Below, one piece after another: positions 1-8,665 of a stretch of DNA of 64,000 bases (position 1 is its first letter; every line of letters starts with the position of its first letter). This stretch comes from Gloeocapsa sp. PCC 7428 (GTDB lineage: Bacteria; Cyanobacteriota; Cyanobacteriia; Cyanobacteriales; Chroococcidiopsidaceae). The notes under the pieces were generated by a model. It searched no databases and had not been told where the DNA came from. It saw only the letters and a list, made by a program, of their open reading frames with translations. The stretch is from the NCBI RefSeq assembly GCF_000317555.1, contig NC_019745.1:558001-622000 (forward strand). Reading direction: 5' to 3'. Made by a program: the position numbers and the translations under genes.

Positions 1-589
1 TCGGTGCGGATACATCGACGTTTTGTGCGCCAAACCAAGGTTTTGTAACGGCTAATTGATACGTATCAGCGAGGAATCTACCAGCAGCGATCGCAATTCC
101 CAACGATAATGGTAATAATGCGGCGACGAACCATTTACGCTGAGGACTTTGACGGCGATTTAATATCCACAAACCACCAAAAAATAACAAACAAAAGATT
201 CCTATCCCGATTACCAAAACCCAATTTACACTGCGTACAAACTGCTGCAAAATTAAACTCACGCCCCAAGTTGCTAGCAGTGTTTCTAAAGGTCGTCCGT
301 AGAGATAACGAATGACTCCACGTTCGAGAATCAATCCCACTCCCGCCGTGACCAAAAATGCCAAGATGAGCGCAAAAAAGATATAAATATCAAAAAAAGG
401 TTCAGCGAACTGTCGAAAGCCATTTTGGACGACAAACGTAGTGTATGCGCCAAGCATCATCAACTCACCATGTGCTAAATTGATGACTCCCATCAGTCCA
501 AAAACAATCGCGAGTCCTAGCGCTGCAATCAGTAAAACAGCACCAATACTAATCCCATTAAATAAGCCGTCAAACAATCCTATTAGCAC
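1..589 (-). CDS. urtB: Urea ABC transporter permease UrtB (5' part, runs off the window)
   Basis: This is the first 196 codons of a branched-chain-amino-acid-type permease that forms the membrane channel of the high-affinity urea importer. I read a GTG start at 589, giving MLIGLFDGLFNGISIGAV followed by LGLAIVFGLMGVINLAHGEL, the hallmark of LivH/UrtB permeases. Several hydrophobic segments follow. The reading frame stays open to the window edge, so the 3' part is missing. It lies 98 bp downstream of urtA on the same strand, the normal urtA-urtB order. The gap contains a repeat hairpin that could lower readthrough. The identification rests on family motifs and on the adjacent urtA. Confidence 0.88.
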   Translation of the reverse strand, partial: MLIGLFDGLFNGISIGAVLLIAALGLAIVFGLMGVINLAHGELMMLGAYTTFVVQNGFRQFAEPFFDIYIFFALILAFLVTAGVGLILERGVIRYLYGRPLETLLATWGVSLILQQFVRSVNWVLVIGIGIFCLLFFGGLWILNRRQSPQRKWFVAALLPLSLGIAIAAGRFLADTYQLAVTKPWFGAQNVDVSAP

Positions 590-619
590 TTATCTTCTCC
601 CACTACGGAGTTAAAGAAC

Positions 620-683
620 AGGTAATAGGTAATTGCTAATTGGTAAGTAAGAATTTATATAGACCAATTACCCATTACCACTC
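620..683. repeat. Degenerate tandem repeat / hairpin between urtA and urtB
   Basis: A run of GGTAATAGGTAATTG units is followed about 30 bp later by its inverse (CCAATTACCCATTACC), so the transcript could fold into an AT-rich hairpin. The same unit family recurs in this window at 3,696-3,832, 9,749-9,822, 36,024-36,130 and 41,272-41,387. Confidence 0.7.
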
Positions 684-687
684 ATCT

Positions 688-2007
688 TTAAGTCATTTTG
701 AATCTGCCACCTTTGTTAGGATCAGACCAATCACAAGCATATCCTTTTGTTTCTTTCACGAATTGATTCCAAGGAATTGGTTCAACGGCTGAATCAGTAG
801 AATTAATGATTTCAAACATTCCATCATCTCTGACTTCGCCGATACGCACCACCTTAGAAATATGGTGGTTAGGCTGCATTGTAACTGTACCTTCTGGAGC
901 ATCTAAAGTTTGCCCATAAGCCGCCGCACGTACCTTTGCTAAATCCTCCGCTGTACCTGCTTTTTCTACCGCTTGCTTCCACAAATAAACGGCAATATAA
1001 GCAGCTTCCATCGGATCGTTCGTGACGCGGTCTTGTCCATATTTTTGCTTGAAAGCTTGGACAAATCTTTGGTTTGCTGGTGTCTCTACTGTCTGGAAAT
1101 AGTTCCACGCAGCGTAATGACCTTTAAGATAATCAGCACCAATGGCTCTTACTTCTTCTTCAGCGATACTCACTGACATCGAAGGATAGCGATCGGGTGT
1201 CAATCCTGCGCCTTGTAACTGCTTAAAGAATGCTACATTACTATCACCATTTAAAGTGTTATAAATGACACCGCCATTGGGTAATGCTTGACGAATTTTA
1301 GTGATAATTGGTGTAACTTCGGTGTTACCTAAAGGTAGATAGTCTTCGCCAACAATTCTGCCGCCCTTTTCTGCGACTTGCGCTTTAATGATAGTATTGG
1401 CAGTACGCGGAAAAACGTAATCTGAACCTACTAGAAAGAAGTCTTTGCCTTTATTTTGCAACAACCAATCGACTGATGGTTCAATTTGTTGATTCGGCGC
1501 TGCACCAGTATAAAAGATATTTTTAGAACATTCTTGTCCTTCATATTGCACTGGATACCAGAGCATATGATCTCTTTGTTCAAAAACAGGTAGAACATTC
1601 TTACGACTTGCCGAAGTCCAACACCCAAAAACCGCAACAACTCGATCTTGGTCAATTAATTTAGTTGCTTTTTCTCTAAAAGTATCCCAGTTGGAAGCAC
1701 CATCTTCTACGATCGCTTCGATGCGTCTACCAAGAACGCCACCAGCATTATTAATTTCTTCAATCGCTAGCTGTTCTGCATCGACAACGCTTTGTTCGCT
1801 AATTGCCATTGTGCCACTGAGCGAGTGCAAGATTCCTACTTTAATCGTGTCTCCACCACTCGCAGTCGTTGTTGTACTAGCTGGCGATGACGCATTCGTT
1901 GCACTCGTTGTTGTTTGGTTATTGGTACAAGCCTTTAAAAAAAGACTAGAACCAAGAGTTGCGGAACCATATACAAGAAATTTACGCCTATTAAATCTGC
2001 TTACCAT
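688..2007 (-). CDS. urtA: Urea ABC transporter substrate-binding lipoprotein UrtA
   Basis: This 439-residue periplasmic binding protein captures urea for the Urt importer. The N terminus has a twin-arginine motif (RRKF, residues 7-10), a short hydrophobic stretch and a lipobox ending at Cys27. This implies Tat export and membrane anchoring. From residue 54 it matches the Periplas_BP_6 fold, beginning [17 protein letters not shown], which is typical of UrtA. The length is normal for the family. It is the first gene of the visible urt unit, with urtB downstream. An NtcA site and -10 box sit just upstream (separate entry), so nitrogen-starvation induction is expected. Similar amide-binding proteins exist (AmiC, FmdD), but the urtB neighbour favours urea. 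Confidence 0.93.
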   Translation of the reverse strand: MVSRFNRRKFLVYGSATLGSSLFLKACTNNQTTTSATNASSPASTTTTASGGDTIKVGILHSLSGTMAISEQSVVDAEQLAIEEINNAGGVLGRRIEAIVEDGASNWDTFREKATKLIDQDRVVAVFGCWTSASRKNVLPVFEQRDHMLWYPVQYEGQECSKNIFYTGAAPNQQIEPSVDWLLQNKGKDFFLVGSDYVFPRTANTIIKAQVAEKGGRIVGEDYLPLGNTEVTPIITKIRQALPNGGVIYNTLNGDSNVAFFKQLQGAGLTPDRYPSMSVSIAEEEVRAIGADYLKGHYAAWNYFQTVETPANQRFVQAFKQKYGQDRVTNDPMEAAYIAVYLWKQAVEKAGTAEDLAKVRAAAYGQTLDAPEGTVTMQPNHHISKVVRIGEVRDDGMFEIINSTDSAVEPIPWNQFVKETKGYACDWSDPNKGGRFKMT

Positions 2008-2061
2008 TGGCTATTGAGTACTAATATCTGAGAGTGACATCTATCTAGAGACAAGTCTGTT

Positions 2062-2103
2062 ATATTAATGCCATACTGGTAGGGTTTTTGTATCTAAGAA
2101 TAC
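2062..2103 (-). promoter_or_regulatory. NtcA-activated promoter of urtA
   Basis: On the minus strand the sequence GTA-TTCTTAGA-TAC (2,103 to 2,090) is a perfect GTA-N8-TAC NtcA box. It is followed after exactly 22 bases by TAATAT (2,067 to 2,062), which fits the TAN3T -10 box of class II NtcA promoters. Known NtcA-activated promoters use a 20-24 base spacing. The urtA start codon lies 55 bases further on. Binding by NtcA is inferred from this geometry. Confidence 0.82.
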
Positions 2104-2243
2104 TAAACTTATTCGCTACCCGTCGCCACACCGATTAAGCCTTACAGTGCAATTACGTACTGAATTTAAATATTTGTAATGAAATCGCCTCAATATCGCA
2201 GTTGCATAATAGAAATCAAGAGGAAAGCTGTGAGGTTATAGTT

Positions 2244-2630
2244 ATGTCGGAAGCAGCAAAATCTTCACCGCTCGTTGGTGCTGTAGCGACACTCCTAGAA
2301 AATTATGCAGCAGGAAAACGGAACTTCAGTAACGCAAATCTAGGTAACGCTCAACTTCAAGGCGAAAACTTAAAAGGCGTTGACTTGAGTTATGCCGATT
2401 TGAGTCAAGCAAAGTTGAGCAACGCAAATCTAAGAGGTGCTGATCTAAGTTATGCCGATTTGAGCCAAGCTGATTTAACTGGTACTGATTTACGAGGCAG
2501 TTTACTCCTTGGAGCAAATCTACGTCAAGCTGAACTCAAAAGTGCAAAGTTAGAAGGCGCAGATTACGATCGCAATACGCATTTTCCGGAAAATTTTGAC
2601 GCTGTGAGTGTGGGGATGAAGCAGAGATAA
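2244..2630 (+). CDS. Pentapeptide-repeat protein
   Basis: This protein of 128 residues is built mostly of A(D/N)LXX pentapeptides (for example NANLGNAQLQGENLKG and ADLSYADLSQ), covering roughly residues 28-110. Such repeats fold into a right-handed quadrilateral beta-helix. Cyanobacteria have many of these proteins, usually of unknown function. I chose the ATG at 2,244 because GAGG lies 8 bases upstream. An in-frame ATG at 2,202 would add 14 residues that do not resemble the family. It is divergent from urtA and probably independent of it. No signal peptide or membrane segment is visible. Confidence 0.85.
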   Translation: MSEAAKSSPLVGAVATLLENYAAGKRNFSNANLGNAQLQGENLKGVDLSYADLSQAKLSNANLRGADLSYADLSQADLTGTDLRGSLLLGANLRQAELKSAKLEGADYDRNTHFPENFDAVSVGMKQR

Positions 2631-2644
2631 GAGGTAGTTGGAGG

Positions 2645-3319
2645 TCAGATACTGCCAAATGCTTGCATAACATTAGCAGCGGTTGCTGTCCAGCCAACGA
2701 TTCCACCTTGGGCGCGAATCATTTCTAAGGTAGATTCTTTAAACTCTGGGAAGTAGCTTGCTGTTGCATCTTCAACAAGTAAACATTCAAAGCCGCGATC
2801 GTTGGCTTCGCGCATTGTTGTTTGGACGCAGACTTCGGTAGTCACTCCGGTGATAATCAGGTGTGTAATGCCTTGTTTGTGTAGATAGGATTCGAGAGAA
2901 GTTTGGTAAAAAGCACCTTTACCTGGTTTAGAAATCACGATTTCGCCTGTCATTGGCTGTAGTTCAGGAATAATCGCATTCCCTAATTCACCTAAAATAA
3001 GTATGCGTCCCATTGGTCCTGGATCGCCAATTTTTAACTGACCGTTTCCGCGACGCAACTTTGACGGCGGACAGTCGGATAAATCCGGTTGATGTCCTTC
3101 AACGGTGTGAAATACGGGTAATTGACGTTTGCGAAAGATTTCGAGTAAGCTCTTAAGAGTGGGGATAATTGCGCTTAAGTGACGCACATCATTACCTAAT
3201 GCTTCCCCAAATCCACCAGGTTCTAAAAAGTCACGCTGCATATCGATAATTAACAGTGCTACTTTCTGCAATTCTGAGGGAAGTTCGTAATCGTAGGGTT
3301 GTGCAGCAATTAAGACCAT
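2645..3319 (-). CDS. Isochorismatase-fold amidohydrolase (biuret/ureide hydrolase type)
   Basis: This 224-residue cysteine hydrolase is predicted to cleave a C-N amide bond of a small ureide. The catalytic triad is intact: Asp26 (DMQRDF), Lys131 (SKPGKGAF) and Cys164 (TTEVCVQTT). Gln204 (RAQGGIVG) sits at the same spacing as the substrate-binding Gln of the biuret-hydrolase-like protein at 5,435-6,148, a close paralogue. The ATG at 3,319 lies inside the last codons of the cupin gene (10-bp overlap), indicating translational coupling. It is the last gene of the ureide operon. Substrate is unknown; a second ureide such as triuret, or the same biuret, are possibilities by analogy only. Confidence 0.8.
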   Translation of the reverse strand: MVLIAAQPYDYELPSELQKVALLIIDMQRDFLEPGGFGEALGNDVRHLSAIIPTLKSLLEIFRKRQLPVFHTVEGHQPDLSDCPPSKLRRGNGQLKIGDPGPMGRILILGELGNAIIPELQPMTGEIVISKPGKGAFYQTSLESYLHKQGITHLIITGVTTEVCVQTTMREANDRGFECLLVEDATASYFPEFKESTLEMIRAQGGIVGWTATAANVMQAFGSI

Positions 3320-3657
3320 AGCACTACAGGTTTTTCCCAAATTGCTAAGACAATACAGCCAGTTTCACTTGTAACAGTGTGACTCGTACCAGGAGGATTA
3401 ATCACCAAAGTTCCGGTTTGGTGTTCGCCATTGCGATCGCTTTGCGAACCAGATAGTATAAAAATATGTTCAAACCCAACGTGTTCGTGTTTCGGGACAA
3501 CTGCACCAGGTTGATACCGTAATAGTGCCGCTGTTGCCCCCTGTTCGCCGTCTTGATAAAAGCGATAAATATCTACCCCAGGGCGAAAAGGTTCCCACGG
3601 TAGATCGTCATGCCAAGCAGCAATATTGAATAAGTTCTTAAGTGTCAAAACTTTCAT
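3310..3657 (-). CDS. Small cupin-domain protein (ChrR-like cupin)
   Basis: This 115-residue single-domain cupin carries a metal-binding pattern, [10 protein letters not shown] (residues about 56-65), followed by a proline- and glycine-rich strand and a third histidine in NPPGTSHTV. This resembles the C-terminal cupin of ChrR anti-sigma factors. It lies between the ABC ATPase and a hydrolase gene in the ureide operon and overlaps the hydrolase start. It could be a small metalloenzyme, a ligand sensor or a stabilising partner; the sequence does not decide between them. No ribosome-binding site is obvious before the ATG. Confidence 0.78.
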   Translation of the reverse strand: MKVLTLKNLFNIAAWHDDLPWEPFRPGVDIYRFYQDGEQGATAALLRYQPGAVVPKHEHVGFEHIFILSGSQSDRNGEHQTGTLVINPPGTSHTVTSETGCIVLAIWEKPVVLWS

Positions 3658-3695
3658 AGTTGTTTGTAATTAAGTGAACTAGTAAAAATAAAGGA

Positions 3696-3832
3696 TGGTC
3701 ATTGGTAACTGGTAATTGGTCATTGGTAACTGGAAAAATACTTATTAAGAATTCCCTATTACCCATTACCCATCACCACTAATTAGTCATTGGAAAAATA
3801 CTGATGAAGAATTACCGATTACCTACTACCAA
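3696..3832. repeat. Degenerate tandem repeats (TTGGTAACTGGTAATTGG family)
   Basis: Two related blocks, each containing GTCATTGG and then GAAAAATACT followed by (G/A)AAGAATT, are each followed by runs of ATTACC. The block fills the gap between the ATPase and the cupin and belongs to the same family as 620-683 and 9,749-9,822. Confidence 0.75.
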
Positions 3833-3850
3833 CTTCAACAAGTGTGGTAT

Positions 3851-5419
3851 TTAATCATGTCCTGCCATACGTTGACCAATGGTAGTAATATCAGCATCAG
3901 CGATCGCACTTTCATAAACAAATTTGCCTTCGCTGATGACAACAATGCGATCGGCGAGTGTGAGAAGTTCGTCCAAATCTTCACTGACTAACAGTACCGC
4001 AACACCACGATTGCGGGCAGCAACGATTTGGGTGTGAATATATTCAACAGCAGCGAAATCTAAACCGAAACAGGGATTAGCGGCAATGAGTAAATTGATG
4101 CACGAACTTGATAATTCGCGGGCTAATACAGTACGCTGGACGTTACCACCAGAAAGATTGCCTACCGGTGCATCGACTGAAGGGGTTTTGATCGAAAAGC
4201 TACTTACCAAACTTTTAGCTGCTTCGCGCATTGCTTTGAGAACGAGTAACCAACCGAATGACGCTTGTGGGGGACGATCGAATGTGCGTAATGCTAGATT
4301 TTTTGCCACACTCATGTGCGGAACGCACGCATTGCGTAAAGGTTCTTCGGGAAGTGCAAAGACGCGATGACGAAACATCTGTGCGCGAGTAGCGGTGTAT
4401 GTTTCGCCGTTAACTAATATTTGCCCTGCTGTCGCCGGACGTTGACCTGCTAAAACTTCGACTAATTCGCGTTGACCGTTACCAGAAACCCCCGCAATTC
4501 CAACAATTTCGCCACTGCGAACAGTTAAATTAACACCATTGACAGCGGCTAAACCATTGTCTTTATGGGCGTGAATGTTTTTGAGTTCTAAAACTGGAGT
4601 TGTTGCAACTGATGTTATTTTATCAAGCTGCTGCGTTTCGCGACGTTCTCCTAGCATCATTGTTGCTAAGTCAGCTAGTGATAAATCTTTGACCAACCCA
4701 TGACCAGCTTTCTTTCCTTTGCGCAGTACCGTCACTTCATCGACAAATGCCATCACTTCGCGGAATTTGTGACTAATCATCAATACGCTTAAGTTTCCCG
4801 CTTGCACTTCATTGCGGAGTAACCCCAAGACTTCATCAGCTTCCTGGGGAGTTAACACCGATGTTGGTTCATCTAAAATCAGAATCCGGCTTTGTAAATA
4901 GAGTTGTTTGAGAATTTCTAGCTTTTGCTTTTGTCCCGCAGCCAATTGCACCACTGGAGTATCAAGATCAACTTGAAACGGTGCGCTTTGCATAAATGCT
5001 TTGAGTTGTGCATACTCGTTTTTCCAGTTAATTACGTTGCGATCGCCGTATCGTGACAGCACTAAATTTTCCGCAACAGTCATGGCGGGGACAGAAGTAA
5101 AGTGCTGATATACCATACCAATGCCATATTTATGCGCATCGCGAGGACTGGAAATATTACGCGATCGCTTATCGACTAACACATCGCCTTTATCAGGAGT
5201 GTAAAAACCCATGATGCACTTGACTAACGTACTTTTTCCCGCGCCATTTTCGCCTAAAAGTGCGTGAAACGTTCCAGGTTTGAGGTGTAGCGAAACATTA
5301 TCTAGCGCTATCATTGCGCCAAATCGTTTGGTCATGTTCACCACTTCTAAATCGGGTGGTAAAGTTAACTTTTCGCTAATAGTTTGTTGCTTTTCAATTG
5401 CATCTGTTAATCCTGACAT
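3851..5419 (-). CDS. BMP-type ABC transporter ATPase (two fused ATP-binding domains)
   Basis: This 522-residue protein contains two tandem ABC domains and powers the importer formed with the permeases at 7,727-8,647 and 8,666-9,742 and the lipoprotein at 9,826-11,001. Domain 1 has a full Walker A (GENGAGKS, near residue 57) and Walker B ILILDEPTSVLT, but an atypical signature (LAAGQKQKLEIL). Domain 2 has a degenerate Walker A (GVSGNGQREL) with a good signature (LSGGNVQRTVLA). This asymmetry is normal in the RbsA/YufO sugar and nucleoside ATPases. An AAGGAAAA ribosome-binding site precedes the ATG. The gene lies among amidohydrolases rather than beside its permeases, so transport and catabolism appear co-regulated. 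Confidence 0.9.
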   Translation of the reverse strand: MSGLTDAIEKQQTISEKLTLPPDLEVVNMTKRFGAMIALDNVSLHLKPGTFHALLGENGAGKSTLVKCIMGFYTPDKGDVLVDKRSRNISSPRDAHKYGIGMVYQHFTSVPAMTVAENLVLSRYGDRNVINWKNEYAQLKAFMQSAPFQVDLDTPVVQLAAGQKQKLEILKQLYLQSRILILDEPTSVLTPQEADEVLGLLRNEVQAGNLSVLMISHKFREVMAFVDEVTVLRKGKKAGHGLVKDLSLADLATMMLGERRETQQLDKITSVATTPVLELKNIHAHKDNGLAAVNGVNLTVRSGEIVGIAGVSGNGQRELVEVLAGQRPATAGQILVNGETYTATRAQMFRHRVFALPEEPLRNACVPHMSVAKNLALRTFDRPPQASFGWLLVLKAMREAAKSLVSSFSIKTPSVDAPVGNLSGGNVQRTVLARELSSSCINLLIAANPCFGLDFAAVEYIHTQIVAARNRGVAVLLVSEDLDELLTLADRIVVISEGKFVYESAIADADITTIGQRMAGHD

Positions 5420-5434
5420 TGGTTTTCCTTGGTT

Positions 5435-6148
5435 CTAATGAACACTTACCTCTGTTTGAACTTTCATAGGCGCGATCGCCTCAATAAATGCTTGCGAATC
5501 AGCAACCGCACCAAAGACACCACCTTGCATTTTGATCATTTTTAACGCCGCTAAGTAGTTACCGTAATCGGTTGCGCCTGTGCAGTCGGAGAGTAGCAAA
5601 CATTCATAACCGCGATCGTTCGCATCGCGCATTGTCGTATGAACGCAGACATCAGTTGTAATTCCGCTAAGAATGATATTTTGAATGCCTTTGCGGTTTA
5701 AAATCAAATCTAAATCAGTTGCATAGAATGACCCTTTTCCTGGCTTATCGATAATCACTTCGCCTGGAAGCGGTGCAAGTTCGGGAATAATTTCCCAGCC
5801 TGGTTCGCCACGAACGAGAATTTTGCCACAAGGACCAGGATCGCCAATTCCCGCACCAATTTGTTGCGATCGCCAGCGTTTATTTTCTGGTAAATCAGAT
5901 AAATCTGGTCGATGTCCCTCGCGCGTATGAATGACATGAAAACCTTTTGCCCGTGCAACTTCTAGAACTTTCCGAATTGGTTCAATCGGTGCGCGAGTCA
6001 ACGACAAATCGTATCCCATGCGATCGACATAGCCGCCAATTCCGCAAAAATCCGTCTGCATATCAATAATTAGCAGTGCCGTATTTTCAGGACGCAAATC
6101 GCCATTAAAAGGATAGGGATACGGATCAGCTTCAACAAAGTGTACCAT
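5435..6148 (-). CDS. biuH: Biuret amidohydrolase-like cysteine hydrolase
   Basis: This 237-residue isochorismatase-fold enzyme is predicted to convert biuret to allophanate and ammonia in the cytoplasm. The visible triad is Asp29 (DMQTDFCG), Lys135 (DKPGKGSF) and Cys168 (TTDVCVHTT), with Gln208 (KMQGG) as a likely substrate contact. From memory, the Rhizobium leguminosarum BiuH residues are D36, K142, C175 and Q215. All four would then be shifted by exactly seven, a strong sign of orthology, though I could not align the sequences. It sits between the ABC ATPase and the formamidase genes, and the operon also has an allophanate-hydrolase-type domain. N-carbamoyl amino acid or ureidoacrylate hydrolysis is the main alternative. 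Confidence 0.75.
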   Translation of the reverse strand: MVHFVEADPYPYPFNGDLRPENTALLIIDMQTDFCGIGGYVDRMGYDLSLTRAPIEPIRKVLEVARAKGFHVIHTREGHRPDLSDLPENKRWRSQQIGAGIGDPGPCGKILVRGEPGWEIIPELAPLPGEVIIDKPGKGSFYATDLDLILNRKGIQNIILSGITTDVCVHTTMRDANDRGYECLLLSDCTGATDYGNYLAALKMIKMQGGVFGAVADSQAFIEAIAPMKVQTEVSVH

Positions 6149-6181
6149 AGTAAATTTAGATTATTGGCAAAAGAACACTAT

Positions 6182-7216
6182 CTAACTCTTTTCAACCTTC
6201 CCTCGCTCCTCGCTCCTTACTCCTCGCTCCTCATAAGTGCGTGTCGGAGGTGGAAAACCGCAAGCAGTTCCATCTTTGTGAATCACCGCGTCTTCCCACG
6301 GGAGGCGATAGCAGCCGTTAACTAAATCTTGCATATAGGTGTAAGGACAATCTTGCGCGCCACCTTTAACGGCAACATAACCGCGATGTCCAAATTGATA
6401 AATATTATTTTCTACACCCCAGTGAATACGGGCTTCGCGGACGAGATCGGGGCGTACCTCGGCAGTGATAATTTCATCAGGGCGATCGCTTCCCTTCACT
6501 AACGGCGTACCGTCAAAATTAACGATCATACCTTCGCCCATCGAGTCAAACGTGCCATCGCTACCGCACATACACACTGATGCAGTGTACATCAGATTAC
6601 AAAACGCATTGGCTTGATTCGTGATTTGCCAACTATGCCGAATTGGTGCAGTGTAACCCGCCGTCCGAATCATAATTTCTGCACCTTTGTAGGCACATTC
6701 GCGTGCCATTTCGGGAAACATTCCGTCATGACAGATGATGAGTGCGATCGTGCTACCGTTAGGACCAACGCATACGGGAATTCCTAAATTACCTGGTTCC
6801 CACGGTTCGACAGGTATCCACGGATGCAATTTGCGGTAGTAAAGTTTTAATTCTCCGGTATCATCAATAATAATGCCGCTATTGTAGGGATTTCCGTGCG
6901 GATTGTATTCCACGATCGAGAAACAGCCCCAAATGCGGTGATCTCGACAAGCTTTTTGAAACGCAGCAACTTCTGGTCCATCCAAGCGGCACATAATTTC
7001 CGGATTCGTATCCATCGATAAGCCGTGAAGTGAATATTCCGGAAACACAACTAAATCCATCGCGGGCAAATTGCGGCGGGCTTTGGCGACCATCTGACAA
7101 ATGCGATCGCACTGTACAGTTAAATCATCGGGAGTCACAATGTTGGGAAGTTGTAGCTGCACAAGACCAATAACGACTCCGTTAGGTGATTTGTTGAGTC
7201 CACCGAGTCCACTCAT
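6182..7216 (-). CDS. amiF: Formamidase / aliphatic amidase (nitrilase superfamily)
   Basis: This 344-residue nitrilase-fold enzyme hydrolyses a small aliphatic amide, most likely formamide, to ammonia and formate. The triad is Glu60 (FPEYS), Lys129 (YYRKLHPW) and Cys162 (ICHDGMFPE). The ICHDGM sequence around the cysteine is typical of AmiF rather than AmiE. The Lys-Cys spacing of 33 matches what I recall for Helicobacter AmiF. AAGGAGAT precedes the ATG. The last 15 or so residues (ERGVRSEERGKVEKS) are encoded by a CGCTCCT-type tandem repeat (6,201-6,232) and look like an acquired tail. The gene lies between the allophanate-hydrolase-domain and biuret-hydrolase-like genes. Confidence 0.85.
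   Translation of the reverse strand: MSGLGGLNKSPNGVVIGLVQLQLPNIVTPDDLTVQCDRICQMVAKARRNLPAMDLVVFPEYSLHGLSMDTNPEIMCRLDGPEVAAFQKACRDHRIWGCFSIVEYNPHGNPYNSGIIIDDTGELKLYYRKLHPWIPVEPWEPGNLGIPVCVGPNGSTIALIICHDGMFPEMARECAYKGAEIMIRTAGYTAPIRHSWQITNQANAFCNLMYTASVCMCGSDGTFDSMGEGMIVNFDGTPLVKGSDRPDEIITAEVRPDLVREARIHWGVENNIYQFGHRGYVAVKGGAQDCPYTYMQDLVNGCYRLPWEDAVIHKDGTACGFPPPTRTYEERGVRSEERGKVEKS
6201..6232. repeat. CGCTCCT heptamer repeats forming the formamidase C-terminal tail
   Basis: Degenerate seven-base units (CGCTCCT, CGCTCCT, TACTCCT, CGCTCCT) run through the last codons of the formamidase gene. A similar block at 7,700-7,735 lies between the next two genes upstream. Confidence 0.8.
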
Positions 7217-7288
7217 GAAAGATCTCCTTTATTTGCAATGTAGGATGAGGACATTAAAAAAGCTCAAAACTATTGCCCCAACTCACGT

Positions 7289-7690
7289 TTAATCCTGTCC
7301 GATCTCCGACCTCTGATCCCTGATATAGTTGCGCCAACCACCCCAAGAGGTAATTTCGCGCTGGTTTTCACATAAGATTGGTTCGCCTAAAACGCCGAGA
7401 ACTTCGCTACCGTCTTCGAGGACGACTTTACCGATGCAAAGTCCAGGGGGTTCTTGGAGTAAGACTTGTACAAGTCCGCTGGGGGGGATTTGCCAAATTT
7501 CCAGGGCGATCGCATTTCCACCACTGGCGACGCGCAGCATCGCGGGGTGTTTATCGTTGATTGACCAGAGGCGATACACTGGTGCGGTTTTGGCTTCGCG
7601 TACGAAGGTGGCGTTGACGGCTAAGAGATTAGGGTTGAGTTCTAAGCCGCGCATTAATGTGCCGTTGACTGCTAAGAGTAAATGTTGCAT
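7289..7690 (-). CDS. Stand-alone allophanate hydrolase C-terminal-like domain
   Basis: This 133-residue protein resembles the C-terminal domain of allophanate hydrolase (AtzF/DUR1 type), which in full enzymes follows the amidase domain and removes carbon dioxide and ammonia from allophanate breakdown. The visible pattern is LAVNGTLMRGL, TAPVYRLWSI, MLRVASGGNAIALEIW, GLCIGKVVLEDG and ITSWGGWRNYI. No amidase domain with a Ser-Ser-Lys triad is present here or elsewhere in the window. It could act with an amidase encoded elsewhere or directly on a ureide. The last residues (RDQRSEIGQD) come from another tandem-repeat stretch. Its place between the permease and formamidase genes supports a role in ureide use. 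Confidence 0.75.
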   Translation of the reverse strand: MQHLLLAVNGTLMRGLELNPNLLAVNATFVREAKTAPVYRLWSINDKHPAMLRVASGGNAIALEIWQIPPSGLVQVLLQEPPGLCIGKVVLEDGSEVLGVLGEPILCENQREITSWGGWRNYIRDQRSEIGQD

Positions 7691-7699
7691 TCTTTATCT

Positions 7700-7735
7700 C
7701 GCTCCTCGCCCCTCGCTCCTAACCCCTCATTGCCC
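7700..7735. repeat. CGCTCCT-type degenerate heptamer repeats
   Basis: Units such as CGCTCCT, CGCCCCT, CGCTCCT and AACCCCT fill the gap between the allophanate-hydrolase-domain gene and the permease gene. The GGAGCGAG they make on the minus strand probably serves as ribosome-binding site for the downstream ATG at 7,690. Confidence 0.72.
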
Positions 7736-8647
7736 TAATGCCCCTGGTGCGCCATTGAGTGTGCGTTTGGGCGAACAGGTGAGGATCATGATGAGGAGGG
7801 TGAGAATGTAGGGGGAGGCGTTGAAGAGGTAGTAGTAGGAATCGATACCAACGGATTGTAGCGCGGGACCGATCGCTTGCGCACCTCCAAAGAGGAGCGA
7901 GGCGTATAAGCATTGCATTGGTTGCCAACGCGCGAAGATGACGAGGGCGACTGCCATTAAACCTTGACCGCCGGAAATACGTTCGTTCCAGCTACCAGGA
8001 TAGTAGAGGGATAAATAAGCACCGCCGATTCCTGCGAGAAAGCTACCGACGATGATGCATAGCATTCGGACTTTGAAAATTGAGATTCCCATTGCTTTGG
8101 CGGCGTCGGGGCTATCACCAACCGCGCGGATGTAGAGTCCCCAGCGTGTGGCGCGAAAGAACCATTGCATTAAGGGTGCGATCGCAACTCCAATTAAAAA
8201 TAATGGGCTAATCTGCAATGCTGATTGCACTTGTGGTAAACTGCTCCATGCCCCAAATGGCAGCGCGGGGAGTGGTGGCGCGGAAGGTTGAATAAAGGGT
8301 TTACCTAAGAAAAAGGCAATTCCGCTACCAAAGATGATCATCGCGATGCCTACTGCGACATCGTTGACTCTGGGTTGTTGCGATAGCCACCCGTGAATCA
8401 CACCTAACATCATGCCGGCGACTCCTGCCATAATAACGCCTAGCCACGGCGAACCTGTAAGGTATGACATTGCATACGCACTCATTGCACCTGTGAGAAG
8501 GGTTCCTTCAAGTCCTAAGTTGATTTTGCCGCTTTTTTCGGTGAGGCATTCGCCTAAACTGACAAATAGAAATGGGGCGCTACCGCGTAGTGTTCCGGCG
8601 GCGATCGCTAGGGGAACTCCCCACCAGCCTAATGCTTGAGTTTCCAT
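7727..8647 (-). CDS. BMP-type ABC transporter permease (second permease)
   Basis: This 306-residue integral membrane protein has the BPD_transp_2 fold of sugar and nucleoside importers. The N-terminal signature FVSLGECLTEKSGKINLGLEG (near residues 28-48) is typical of YufQ/RbsC-like subunits. About eight hydrophobic segments are visible, with the conserved cytoplasmic EAA-like loop RAVGDSPDAAKAMGIS near residue 190. AGGAGAAAGGAA precedes the ATG. It lies immediately downstream of the first permease gene and should form a heterodimeric channel with it. The substrate is not revealed by sequence; the hydrolase neighbours suggest a small amide or ureide. Confidence 0.88.
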   Translation of the reverse strand: METQALGWWGVPLAIAAGTLRGSAPFLFVSLGECLTEKSGKINLGLEGTLLTGAMSAYAMSYLTGSPWLGVIMAGVAGMMLGVIHGWLSQQPRVNDVAVGIAMIIFGSGIAFFLGKPFIQPSAPPLPALPFGAWSSLPQVQSALQISPLFLIGVAIAPLMQWFFRATRWGLYIRAVGDSPDAAKAMGISIFKVRMLCIIVGSFLAGIGGAYLSLYYPGSWNERISGGQGLMAVALVIFARWQPMQCLYASLLFGGAQAIGPALQSVGIDSYYYLFNASPYILTLLIMILTCSPKRTLNGAPGALGQ

Positions 8648-8665
8648 TTCCTTTCTCCTACAATG

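Noticed and set aside
3696-3832. Regularly spaced repeats that could suggest a CRISPR array
   Set aside because: Units are short, degenerate and contiguous, with no constant-length spacers; no cas gene is in the window.
7329-7811. A 160-codon open frame on the plus strand across the allophanate-domain gene
   Set aside because: It is antisense to a recognisable gene, has no family resemblance, and comes from GC-biased codon positions on the other strand.
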